This document shows positions 31,766-38,553 of a DNA stretch of 38,553 nucleotides, piece after piece. Below the pieces are notes generated by a model. That model did no database searches. It saw only the letters and a list, made by a program, of their open reading frames with translations, and was not told where the DNA came from. The number at the start of each line of letters is the position of its first letter. Positions within the stretch are counted from its first letter, which is position 1. The stretch comes from an uncultured Blautia sp. (GTDB taxonomy: Bacteria; Bacillota; Clostridia; Lachnospirales; Lachnospiraceae), in the NCBI GenBank assembly GCA_900542045.1, contig UQMI01000035.1, forward strand, positions 1 through 38,553, given 5' to 3'. Made by a program: the position numbers and the translations under genes.

Positions 31766-32269
31766 TTAATAACTTCTTATGCTGTCCGAACCGTCATCTC
31801 CGGTATTTTCTATTTTTCTGATTACCACGTAGTAGCTCACCTGGTCATTAACCTGCACCTTCACCCGGTCTCCCACCTTATGGCCGCGAATGGCTCTGCC
31901 GATAGGGGATTCGATGCTGATCTTGTTTTCCAGAGAGTTTCCCCGGATCGAGGTCACCAGCCGGTACACCTCTGTCTCGTCCTCTTCCTCAAAATACAGC
32001 TCCACCGTATTATTCAGGCCCACTTCATCTGCTCTGGATTCCTCTGAGACAATGGTGGCTGTCTTCAGCATTCTCTCCAGATACCGGATTCGGCTTTCGT
32101 TGCGGTTCTTGTCTTTTTTGGCCGCATAATATTCAAAATTCTCGCTCAGGTCTCCCTGGGCCCTGGCCTCTTTGACCGCCTCAATGGCCTCCTTGCGGAC
32201 CACCAGCTTCCTGTAGTCTATTTCTTCCTGTATTTTCTTCACATCTTTCTGTGTCAATCGTTCTCCCAT
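31766..32269 (-). CDS. greA: Transcription elongation factor GreA/GreB family
   Basis: A GreA-type factor (167 aa) that enters the RNA polymerase secondary channel and stimulates cleavage of backtracked RNA. The N-terminal coiled coil (about 1-80) carries the catalytic tip ARAQGDLSENFEYYAAKKDK with its acidic pair; the C-terminal FKBP-like domain ends with the conserved SPIGRAIRGHKVGDRVKVQV. I start at the ATG at 32269, eight bases after AAGGAG; the in-frame ATG at 32338 precedes this ribosome site and overlaps the promoter. Confidence 0.94.
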   Translation of the reverse strand: MGERLTQKDVKKIQEEIDYRKLVVRKEAIEAVKEARAQGDLSENFEYYAAKKDKNRNESRIRYLERMLKTATIVSEESRADEVGLNNTVELYFEEEDETEVYRLVTSIRGNSLENKISIESPIGRAIRGHKVGDRVKVQVNDQVSYYVVIRKIENTGDDGSDSIRSY

Positions 32270-32309
32270 GCTGTCTTCTCCTTCTTTCGGTTCCCCGTAC
32301 TCCGCATTT

Positions 32310-32338
32310 ATTTTACCCTCAAAATTCCCGGAATGCAA
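32310..32338 (-). promoter_or_regulatory. Promoter of greA
   Basis: Minus strand -35 TTGCAT (32333-32338), 17-bp spacer, -10 TAAAAT (32310-32315). Its position rules out the longer greA start. Confidence 0.7.
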
Positions 32339-32341
32339 TGG

Positions 32342-32370
32342 TTGTTCTTCTCTTCTGGCAGTGTTATAAT
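32342..32370 (+). promoter_or_regulatory. Promoter of the cupin gene
   Basis: -35 TTGTTC (32342-32347), 17-bp spacer, -10 TATAAT (32365-32370); only three bases separate it from the greA -35. Confidence 0.7.
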
Positions 32371-32457
32371 CAGAAACGGAAGAATTCTGTCCCTGTGGGA
32401 CAGATCTGCAATGGCCGGCACGGCTAAATCATCACTTCCAGGAAAGGTGGACATATT

Positions 32458-32802
32458 ATGACAAGCAAAGGCGAAAGAACCATTATCAGAAACGAAAAGA
32501 TGGCAGGCGGAGAAGGCCACGTACTTATTGAGCATCTGCTCAATGACGAGCAGAAGGGCAATGCCAGCCGCATGTTCGCGGAAGTAACGCTGGAGCCGGG
32601 ATGTACCCTGGGATTTCATGAGCATCACGGAGAGTCAGAGACTTACTATCTGCTCACCGGCGAAGGCATTTACCAGGACAACGATAAGGAATATCCGGTA
32701 AAAGCAGGCGATGTGACTTTCTGCGATGACGGCAACGGCCATGGCCTGAAGAACACCGGCGACAGTGATCTGAAATTCATCGCTCTGATTCTGAAAAAAT
32801 AA
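32458..32802 (+). CDS. Cupin-domain protein
   Basis: A single-domain cupin (114 aa) with the metal-binding motif GFHEHHGESETYYLLTGEG (two His and a Glu from motif 1) and motif 2 around GDVTFCDDGNGHGL with the fourth ligand. Such stand-alone cupins bind small sugars or metals and may be isomerases or sensors; the substrate cannot be given. GGAAAGGTGG precedes the ATG. It has its own promoter, back to back with greA, and its own terminator. Confidence 0.9.
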   Translation: MTSKGERTIIRNEKMAGGEGHVLIEHLLNDEQKGNASRMFAEVTLEPGCTLGFHEHHGESETYYLLTGEGIYQDNDKEYPVKAGDVTFCDDGNGHGLKNTGDSDLKFIALILKK

Positions 32803-32817
32803 GCTTTACCGCACCGA

Positions 32818-32869
32818 AAAATGTGCTCCGGAACTGTAACGCAACACAGATCCGGGGCACTTTCTTTTT
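32818..32869 (+). terminator. Intrinsic terminator of the cupin gene
   Basis: Arms 32818-32831 and 32851-32863 pair with two mismatches and end in CTTTTT. Confidence 0.8.
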
Positions 32870-32887
32870 AGATTCAGATATCATAAA

Positions 32888-32953
32888 ATACCAGACGAAT
32901 TGCTGCGCACTCCGTGCAAGTACAGGCGGCTTCTGACCTTTTGCTCCTGGTAT
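32888..32953 (-). terminator. Inverted-repeat element after the ProX-like gene
   Basis: ATACCAG (32888-32894) and CTGGTAT (32947-32953) frame about 50 bases with an inner GCAC/GTGC stem. On the minus strand the outer stem ends in TTTTATG, six bases beyond the upstream stop codon, so it could be an intrinsic terminator with a long branched loop. It looks like a mobile intergenic repeat but has no second copy here. Confidence 0.45.
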
Positions 32954-32958
32954 CCTTT

Positions 32959-33510
32959 TTATAATTCCACCACCTGGTATTCATGTTTTACACAGGGCAG
33001 GATCTTCTCCACCAGATCCCTGGTCTTTATCTTCATGCTGCTGGTATTGATGCAGGGATGGAACGCGATCTCTTCCCCTTCCAGCACTTCCTTATCGATC
33101 AGCAGACGGACCCGGCCCCGGGTATCGTTCATCAGCCCCATAACACTTACGGATCCGGGCGTGATATTCAGAAATTCTTCCATATGATCCGCATCTGCAA
33201 AGGACAGCCGGGCACTTCCGATCTGCTTTGACAGATCCTTTGTCTTAAATGGTTTCTCCCCGGGAAGCAGCAGCAGATAGAAATCTGTTTTCTGACGGTT
33301 GCACAAAAACAGATTCTTGCAGAGAGGACATTCCAGCAGCCGGTCCACTTCCTGACAGGCTTCAATGGTCATGACCGGTTCATGATCCACCCGCACATAA
33401 GGGATCTCCAGCTTCTCCATCAGATCATATACCGCCATTTCCTTTGGCAGCCGGTTCCCGTCAGCAGGTCTTTCTGTATATAAAGTTCTGTCTATTTTTA
33501 TTTCACTCAT
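32959..33510 (-). CDS. ProX/PrdX-type aminoacyl-tRNA editing protein
   Basis: A free-standing INS-like editing domain (183 aa) of the YbaK/ProXp superfamily; characterised relatives remove alanine from mischarged tRNA-Pro. Core segments are VDHEPVMTIEAC, LFLCNRQKTDFYLLLLPG with the expected catalytic lysine region, DHMEEFLNITPGSVSVMGLMND, and the C-terminal AFHPCINTSSMKIKTRD. The ATG at 33510 follows GAGGAGG. It has a promoter at 33663-33692 and stands alone. In the amino-acid-fermenting clostridia a close relative is prdX of the proline reductase locus; no such genes lie nearby. Confidence 0.88.
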   Translation of the reverse strand: MSEIKIDRTLYTERPADGNRLPKEMAVYDLMEKLEIPYVRVDHEPVMTIEACQEVDRLLECPLCKNLFLCNRQKTDFYLLLLPGEKPFKTKDLSKQIGSARLSFADADHMEEFLNITPGSVSVMGLMNDTRGRVRLLIDKEVLEGEEIAFHPCINTSSMKIKTRDLVEKILPCVKHEYQVVEL

Positions 33511-33662
33511 GTGGATTCCTCCTCTGTTACTCTTTTCTTCCATTCATCTGTGCCGCTCGATCCGGGTATTCCCCTGTTCTTCTGTCTTTTTCTGAAATCT
33601 CCCTGAATCTCTTTTTCCTATTTCTTCATGTTTTTCCCGCCAGGAAGCCTGCACTAACAAGT

Positions 33663-33692
33663 GTCATACCACAGACCATCCGTCCTTGTCAA
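33663..33692 (-). promoter_or_regulatory. Promoter of the ProX-like gene
   Basis: Minus strand -35 TTGACA (33687-33692), 18-bp spacer, -10 TATGAC (33663-33668), with about 145 bases of leader. The rest of the 33511-33741 gap shows nothing clear. Confidence 0.6.
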
Positions 33693-33741
33693 GAGATATC
33701 CTTCCGCCGTTCTTTTCCCAGCCTGTCTGCTCTCATTCTTC

Positions 33742-35298
33742 TTACTCTGCTCCCAGGACTGCTTCTCTGGACAGGGGCAGAAGACCTTCCTCTGTCAGTT
33801 CATACAGACTGTCACAGACCTCTTCCATATATTTCCGGTCATGGGATACACTGATGATGGCTCCGGGATATTCCCGCAGCATCTGCCGGATCACCGGATT
33901 GGACAGGGGCGAAAAATTCCGGGTCGGCTCGTCCAGCAGCATCACATCCGGCAGCTGCAGGGAAAGCCGCAGCAGAAGCAGCTTGGCCTTCTGGCCGCCG
34001 GAAAGAGCCCCGATAGGATGAAACATTTCCTCTCTGGTAAATTTCAGGCTTCCCAGATATGTGGAGACCCGTTCCCTTTGTTCTCTGTCTCCCTCCGGAG
34101 CCAGGAAATCCACCGGGGTGCTTTTCTCATCCAGCACCTCCAGATAATTCTGCGGCATATACCCCACTGTAAGAGTTCCTCTCTCCTCCAGCCGGGCCTG
34201 GATCTTTTTCAGAAGAGTTGTCTTTCCTCTTCCATTTTTGCCGATAATGCAGACTTTCTCCGGTCCCCGTATCCGCAGCCGGAGATTTTCCGCCAGCTTT
34301 CTGTCCGGCACTTCCAGCACGGGCAGCTGCAGATCCAGTACTTCCTTTCCCGCCGGAAGAGCTGTCTCCCTGGGAAATTTCAGAAAGATACTTTCCTCCT
34401 GTTCCGGGAATTCTGTCATTTCCCGTTTCTCCCGCTCCATCCGATGCCCCATGGCTTTCACCGTATGCATTTTCTGCTTCAGACGCTGGGCCTCGTAGGG
34501 TTTCCCCCGGGAAATCGTGCTCTGTCGCTGCTCTACTTTCTGGTAGATCTGCCGGTAGCGTTCCTGCTGTCTGTCATATTCCATCCGTTCCTTCCGGGCC
34601 TGCTGCTCCTGACGCAGGAACTGTTCCTGGCGGTTCTGCACATATTCCCGGTAGCCCATCCGCGTGACAAAGTACCGGGCCCTGGTCTTCCTGCAGATCT
34701 GCTCCATATGCAGGATCCGGTTGGCCGTCCGCCCCAGAAGCATTTCATCATGGGAAATATACAGAACCGGGACGGTACAGCTGCGGATATACTGTTCCAG
34801 CCATCGAAGGGTCTCCAGATCCAGATCGTTGGAAGGTTCATCCAGCAGCAGGATCCCCGGATGGTCCATCCATATACGGGCCAGCTGTGCCTTCACCCGC
34901 TCTCCTCCGGAAAGAGATTTCATTGGCCGCATCTCATAGAAAAATTCTGCCGGGATTCCCAGAGCAGCTGCCAGCTGCTTCTGCTCTCCCGGTGCGGTCT
35001 CGTAAAATCCGGCCGCCTCCTGCATATATTCCCAGACACTTTCCTCTCTCTCTTCTTCTGTCAGTTCCTGGGGCAGATATCCTATGACTGCCCCTCCCGT
35101 CAGGATCTCGCCGGAAATTTCTCCGTAGCTCTCCACCATTCCGGGATCTCTGATGCACTTCAGCAACGTGGATTTTCCATTGCCCTCTTCTCCGATCACA
35201 GCCATCTTATCCCCCTGATCCAGAGAAAAAGAAAGATTGTCGATCAGTGTTCTGTTATCCTTTTTATGTGTAACTGTAAGATTTTTTACCTGCAGCAT
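33742..35298 (-). CDS. ABC-F family ATPase
   Basis: A soluble twin-ATPase protein (518 aa) without membrane segments. First domain: Walker A GEEGNGKST (36-44), signature LSGGERVKAQ, Walker B LLLDEPSNDLD. A highly charged helical linker (about 220-300) is followed by the second domain: GKNGRGKTT, LSGGQKAKLLLLR, and LLDEPTRNFSPLSNPVIRQ. ABC-F proteins act on the ribosome, as translation factors or as antibiotic-protection proteins. The second Walker B continuation RNFSPLS in place of NHLD resembles that in some resistance-type members; whether this one protects against a drug is open. GGGAG lies rather far before the ATG. Confidence 0.92.
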   Translation of the reverse strand: MLQVKNLTVTHKKDNRTLIDNLSFSLDQGDKMAVIGEEGNGKSTLLKCIRDPGMVESYGEISGEILTGGAVIGYLPQELTEEEREESVWEYMQEAAGFYETAPGEQKQLAAALGIPAEFFYEMRPMKSLSGGERVKAQLARIWMDHPGILLLDEPSNDLDLETLRWLEQYIRSCTVPVLYISHDEMLLGRTANRILHMEQICRKTRARYFVTRMGYREYVQNRQEQFLRQEQQARKERMEYDRQQERYRQIYQKVEQRQSTISRGKPYEAQRLKQKMHTVKAMGHRMEREKREMTEFPEQEESIFLKFPRETALPAGKEVLDLQLPVLEVPDRKLAENLRLRIRGPEKVCIIGKNGRGKTTLLKKIQARLEERGTLTVGYMPQNYLEVLDEKSTPVDFLAPEGDREQRERVSTYLGSLKFTREEMFHPIGALSGGQKAKLLLLRLSLQLPDVMLLDEPTRNFSPLSNPVIRQMLREYPGAIISVSHDRKYMEEVCDSLYELTEEGLLPLSREAVLGAE

Positions 35299-35379
35299 TT
35301 TCTATCAACTCCCATCTGTAGGGTACTGTGCAGATCCGCGAAGCATTTTCTGTCTTACTGGACAAAGAATCCTGCGACA

Positions 35380-35441
35380 CAGGATTCTCCGCCTGCGGCG
35401 AGTTGCTTCCGGCAACGTTCTTCCTCTCCTGCCGCACAAAA
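35380..35441 (-). repeat. Terminator-linked intergenic repeat, copy B
   Basis: On the minus strand it begins at the T-run of the terminator at 35436-35483 and runs about 60 bases. It matches copy A (11286-11350) over most of its length, including CCGCCTGCGGCG (plus strand). It lies upstream of the ABC-F gene. Confidence 0.75.
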
Positions 35442-35483
35442 AACGGGAAGCTGTCCCCAATAATCCCGAAAACAGACTTCCCG
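35436..35483 (-). terminator. Intrinsic terminator, minus strand
   Basis: CGGGAAG plus CTGT pairs with ACAG plus CTTCCCG around a long loop, followed on the minus strand by six T. No intact gene lies upstream of it, so its original client may be lost. Confidence 0.7.
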
Positions 35484-35906
35484 TACACCACAAAGCCAGC
35501 CCTGCCCTACTGACAGTCGGCCGCTCTTTCTTTTTATTTTCCACAGCCGCTTCTGCGGCTTCCGGATTTCTGAAGGTGAATGGTATTCCTCCGGCATGAA
35601 TTCTCCGTCCCGTGCATAAATCCGGAACTTTACCGGTGGTCTTCTCTATTTTCGGCACAACAAAAAGATCTGCGTAAATCCCTGTTCTCATTCTTAACCT
35701 GTTATGCACTCTGAAAATAGATTATCTGTACACCTTCGCATCCCTCTTTTCTGTATTTTCCCGGAAGGCTCTGCATCTCTTCCACCTGACGCATTGCTGC
35801 GGCAATAATGGGAGATCTGGAAGTTTACTTTCATGCTTGCCCCTTCCGGCTCCCATCTACTGTATCACGGCTGATTTTCCCTGTCAATGGAAATATGCAT
35901 TCCTGA
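35484..35906. other. Gene-poor stretch, possible decayed minus-strand gene
   Basis: No secure gene. On the minus strand, codons from about 35691 down to about 35500 read like protein (RTGIYADLFVVPKIEKTTG, then GRRIHAGGIPFTF and RNPEAAEAAVENKKK), but the frame has no good ribosome site and continues through the terminator and repeat. It is probably a remnant. The part near 35700-35906 shows nothing I can identify. Confidence 0.3.
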
Positions 35907-35918
35907 ATTTCCGCAGAA

Positions 35919-37064
35919 TTGTCCCTGAAACGGATTCAGCGGGCCGAGTTTGCCCTGTATGTGCAGGTGTATTTTCTCTATGGCCATGGAGAAATTGCAT
36001 GTAGAGAACCGAAAAGACCTGAAACAATATATGCTTTTATAGGATGGAATACAATCAACATCACTGGGCCGCTGGGCGAAAACGCGCACATTGGCGTTAA
36101 CGCAGAAGGTGTCCCCCGCAGCTTCATCAGCGGGTGGAGCAACAATATGGCGGGCAAAGACCCGGTGAACTACTTCTCCTCCGACGGTGACGCCTGTGGC
36201 ATTGGTCTGAACACTGCCGGGGATGTGGTGCTGGGCAACCTGTGCACCACCATAACCCTGAATCCGAACGGCGGTACCCTCCCGGAGTTTTCTCCCGTGG
36301 CGGGGGCAGCCCTGCCTATCCCCTCCAAAACCGGCTATACCTTCGCCGGATGGTATGAGAACCCGGAATTCAGCGGCAACCCAGTGACGGACATCCCTAC
36401 CAACAGCGCCGAGAATCTGAACTTCTATGCCAAGTGGACGGCCAACACCTACACCGTGACCTTTGACGCCAACGGCGGCAGCGTAAGCCAAACCAGTGCC
36501 GTGACTGTGGCCGGAAAACTGACAAGCCTGCCTACTCCGACCTACGATGGCTATGACTTCCTCGGCTGGTACACGCAGAAAGACGGCGGAGATAAAGTTA
36601 CTACCGACACGGTCTTTACCGTGGACAGTACCATCTATGCCCATTGGCAGAACATTCCTGTTATCGGCGTGAAACTGGACAAGACAAGCCTGACCTTGCA
36701 GGAAACCGACAGCGCTACCCTGACAGCCACGGTGGAGCCGGACAATGCTACCAATAAAAATGTGACATGGAGCAGCAGCCCCGGCGGCGTGGTGACCCTC
36801 ACACCCGATCCCGCTGACAGCAGGAAGGCCATCATTACTGCCATGGGCACGGGAACTGCCGCCATCACTGCCGCAGCTACAGATGGCAGCGGGAAGTCCG
36901 CTTCCTGTACGGTAACAGTATCCCGTCCCTATTACCCGGTCACCGGCATCACTCTGGACCAGACTTCTCTGTCCATGGAAAAGGGGGGATACTGTCCGGC
37001 TCCATGCCGCAGTGACTCCCTCTTACGCCACCAATCCCACGGTGACCTGGTCCTCCAGCGATGA
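35919..37064 (+). pseudogene. Broken surface protein, 5' fragment (InlB and Ig-like repeats)
   Basis: The frame begins after a stop at 35904-35906, with only a TTG and no ribosome site or signal peptide, so the 5' end is lost. Visible: a stretch around residues 45-105 (INITGPLGENAHIGVNA, AGKDPVNYFSSDG) like the repeat seen in large adhesins, two InlB B-repeats (about 110-172 ending NFYAKW, and 176-243 ending IYAHW), then a bacterial Ig-like Big_2 domain (about 249-330) and the start of a second. At 36983-36988 a run of six G shifts the frame; with five G the second Big_2 domain continues exactly into the downstream fragment. Base composition is richer in G and C than the neighbours. Confidence 0.85.
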
Positions 37065-38067
37065 GACCGTGGCCGCGGTGGACCGCACCGGCAGAGTCAC
37101 TGCCCTGGGCGGCGGAACGGCGGTCATCACGGCCCGGGCAGGAAGTTACTCTGCCGCCTGTACTGTCACAGTCACGGTACCTGTTGCCGGCATCACCCTG
37201 GATCAGGGATCTCTGGAGCTTTTCCCGGGAGGGCAGGCTGCCCTGACTGCTTCCCTGTTTCCGGAGGATACCACGGAACAGACGGTGGTGTGGTCTTCCA
37301 GTAATGAAGCAGTGGCCGTTGTGGAAGAGGATCCCACAGTCCCTGCAGGAGACAGCGGCGAAGCTCCCATTGCACCCTCCGCTTCCCATACCGCTGCAGT
37401 CACTGCGGTGGGCAAGGGTACGGCAGTCATCACAGCCGCCACGGCAGATGGAGCATTTTCCGCCTCCTGTACTGTAACGGTACCGGGTACGCCTTCCGCC
37501 ACAGCCTTAACGGTCTCCGGCCGCACCACTTCCTCCGTGACCCTGTCCTGGGATGCAGTGGAGGAGGCGGAAGGCTATACCATCTGGTACCGCTCCGAAT
37601 ATGAATCTTCCGTGACCCGCAAGATCATCTGGGACGGAGATACCGCCTCCTGGACGAAGACCGGGCTGGAGCCCGGCACCAAATATTTCTTCGCCATCCG
37701 CTCCTGGGTCACGGATGCCGATGGAAACTACATATTCAGCGACGTATCCTCTACCCGGCGGGGTACCACGAAACCGGAAGCCGCCGTTATCCAGTCTGTG
37801 ACCGCATCCGGCGGATACGTGAAAGTCCGGCTGGCAGGAGAAGCAGAAGGAGCCAGACGGTATTCCATCTGCTATGGGGACAGCCGGAACGGCTTCACCG
37901 AAAACACCTTCCAGGTGGGGATCCGCACCTCTTACACAGTCCGCACTATGACGCCGAAGCTGGAGCCCGGCACTTACTACATCTGTGTAAAGTCCTACCG
38001 GGATCTGGGCAATCACAAACGGGTCTACGGTGACTGGTCCAATATCGTAAGGGTGGTCGTGCGGTAG
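37012..38067 (+). pseudogene. Broken surface protein, 3' fragment (Ig-like and FN3-like domains)
   Basis: The continuation of the gene upstream after the one-base frameshift. It holds the rest of one Big_2 domain (TPSYATNPTVTWSSSDETV), a second Big_2 domain with a Pro/Ser-rich insertion, and one or two fibronectin type III-like domains (SVTLSWDAVEEAEGYTIWYR, then YSICYGDSRNG to SNIVRVVVR). There is no LPxTG or other wall anchor at the end. A GTG at 37012 could be called as start by software, but there is no ribosome site before it. As part of an intact protein it would be an extracellular, stalk-like adhesin segment. Confidence 0.85.
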
Positions 38068-38201
38068 AGGAACGTCCCAAGTAGTACAAAAGGATATCAT
38101 ACCGCAGAAGAAAGCCCAGCCAATGGGTAACTGACGGTGCGTAAGGAGAAATCCCGGTAAAACAGAAGAGACAGAAACAATAAATTCCAACTGTCTGCAT
38201 G

Positions 38202-38249
38202 CAGAAACGGCAGCCCCGCTCTGAAATAATACGGTGGCTGCCGTTTCTG
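38202..38249. terminator. Terminator between the surface protein and the Rpn-type gene
   Basis: A perfect 14-bp stem (CAGAAACGGCAGCC, 38202-38215, with 38236-38249) and a 20-nt loop, with only a weak T-run. It lies between convergent genes. Between 38068 and 38201 I see nothing else. Confidence 0.65.
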
Positions 38250-38302
38250 TATTTCGGTTCAATCCGGATGCTTCCGTATGCGCCCGCTGCCTTTCTCTGA
38301 CG

Positions 38303-38553
38303 CTACGCAAGGATCTCCATTACTTCTTCCATGGGGATTTCACAGGCTTCGGCGATCTCCTTTTCTGTCTTTCCGTCTATCCATAACCGGAAGACCTGTT
38401 TGGTCAACTGTTTTCCGATGGAAATGCCTTCCTTTTTACCAATCAAAATTCCCTTCTCTTTCCCAATGGAGATGCCTTCTTCCCTTCCAATGGAAATTCC
38501 CTCTTCTCTTCCTTTTTCTTTTCCGATAGAGATGCATTCTTCTCTCATATCCA
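38303..38553 (-). CDS. Rpn-family PD-(D/E)XK protein, C-terminal part (runs off the right edge)
   Basis: This frame is open to the window edge, and the codon before its first ATG reads Asp (YDM-type junction expected), so the gene starts outside. The visible part is the variable tail of Rpn-family recombination-promoting nucleases: five or so copies of an 8-residue unit GISIGxEEG/K encoded by near-identical 24-bp units (about 38420-38540), then a helical end KQLTKQVFRLWIDGKTEKEIAEA in which IPMEEVMEIL closes the protein. The nuclease core is not in the window, so activity cannot be judged. Such tails vary in repeat number between strains. Confidence 0.8.
   Translation of the reverse strand, partial: DMREECISIGKEKGREEGISIGREEGISIGKEKGILIGKKEGISIGKQLTKQVFRLWIDGKTEKEIAEACEIPMEEVMEILA

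Noticed and set aside
33661..35463. A 600-codon plus-strand open frame
   Set aside because: Antisense to the ABC-F gene with both ATPase domains intact, and it crosses its promoter region and the next repeat.
35264..35709. Overlapping minus-strand frames reading through repeat copy B (Arg-rich RRRRRILC and AGSNSPQAENP peptides)
   Set aside because: They are translations of an intergenic repeat and a terminator, not genes.
37507..38310. A 267-codon minus-strand frame at the right end
   Set aside because: Antisense to the FN3-like domains and crosses the terminator; no ribosome site or domain.

Overview
The window reads as a chromosomal segment of a low-to-mid GC Gram-positive anaerobe, most likely a gut Lachnospiraceae (Clostridia). 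Supporting signs are AGGAGG-type ribosome binding sites before nearly every gene, consensus SigA promoters (TTGACA, 17-bp spacer, TATAAT), a T-box riboswitch, HprK with a ROK glucokinase, DUF1846 and DUF6472-like proteins, an Rpn-type PD-(D/E)XK protein, and short intergenic repeats of a kind I recall from this family. No rRNA, tRNA, prophage or CRISPR array is visible.

Layout. 1-2300: the 3' end of an IS1182-type transposase abuts a GHKL sensor kinase whose ATP-binding end is missing, then a small zinc-ribbon protein. 2470-5650: the tsaE-tsaB-rimI operon (tRNA t6A synthesis and ribosomal protein acetylation), a cyclophilin and a YigZ-family protein. 5935-8499: a class A penicillin-binding protein. 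8519-10332: a strong promoter, a T-box leader with a UGG (Trp) specifier, and a stand-alone TrpB2-type tryptophan synthase beta chain. 10348-15106: a LysR regulator, an MFS transporter and an SDR on the minus strand, divergent from an Fe-S aldo/keto reductase; two near-consensus promoters share a repeated 16-bp motif. 15244-21142: ftsH-uvrC-hprK-glucokinase, with a DUF1846 gene divergent from ftsH. 23160-27254: ridA, a PLP aminotransferase and an NhaC-like antiporter in one operon, divergent from a YheO/DauR-type regulator; one 7-bp motif brackets both promoters in mirror image. 27400-31450: galE, an N-acetylhexosamine 1-kinase (nahK type) and a sugar nucleotidyltransferase, with nagB divergent, forming an amino-sugar salvage block. 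31531-35298: a DUF6472-like protein, GreA, a cupin, a ProX-type tRNA editing protein and an ABC-F ATPase. 35300-38553: an accessory stretch with a terminator-linked repeat, a broken surface protein (InlB, Ig-like and fibronectin-like repeats, frameshifted at a run of six G) and the C-terminus of an Rpn-family protein running off the right edge.

How parts fit together. The window mixes housekeeping genes with three metabolic modules: tryptophan made from scavenged indole or serine under Trp-tRNA control; an uncharacterised reductive module (SDR, MFS, Fe-S aldo/keto reductase, perhaps LysR); and amino-acid catabolism by aminotransferase, RidA and a sodium/proton-type carrier under its own regulator. 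The amino-sugar block suggests growth on host glycans. The most distinctive structural observations are the mirrored operator layout at 26260-26453, the shared motif at the SDR/AKR divergent promoters, and three intergenic repeats that each begin directly after a transcription terminator.
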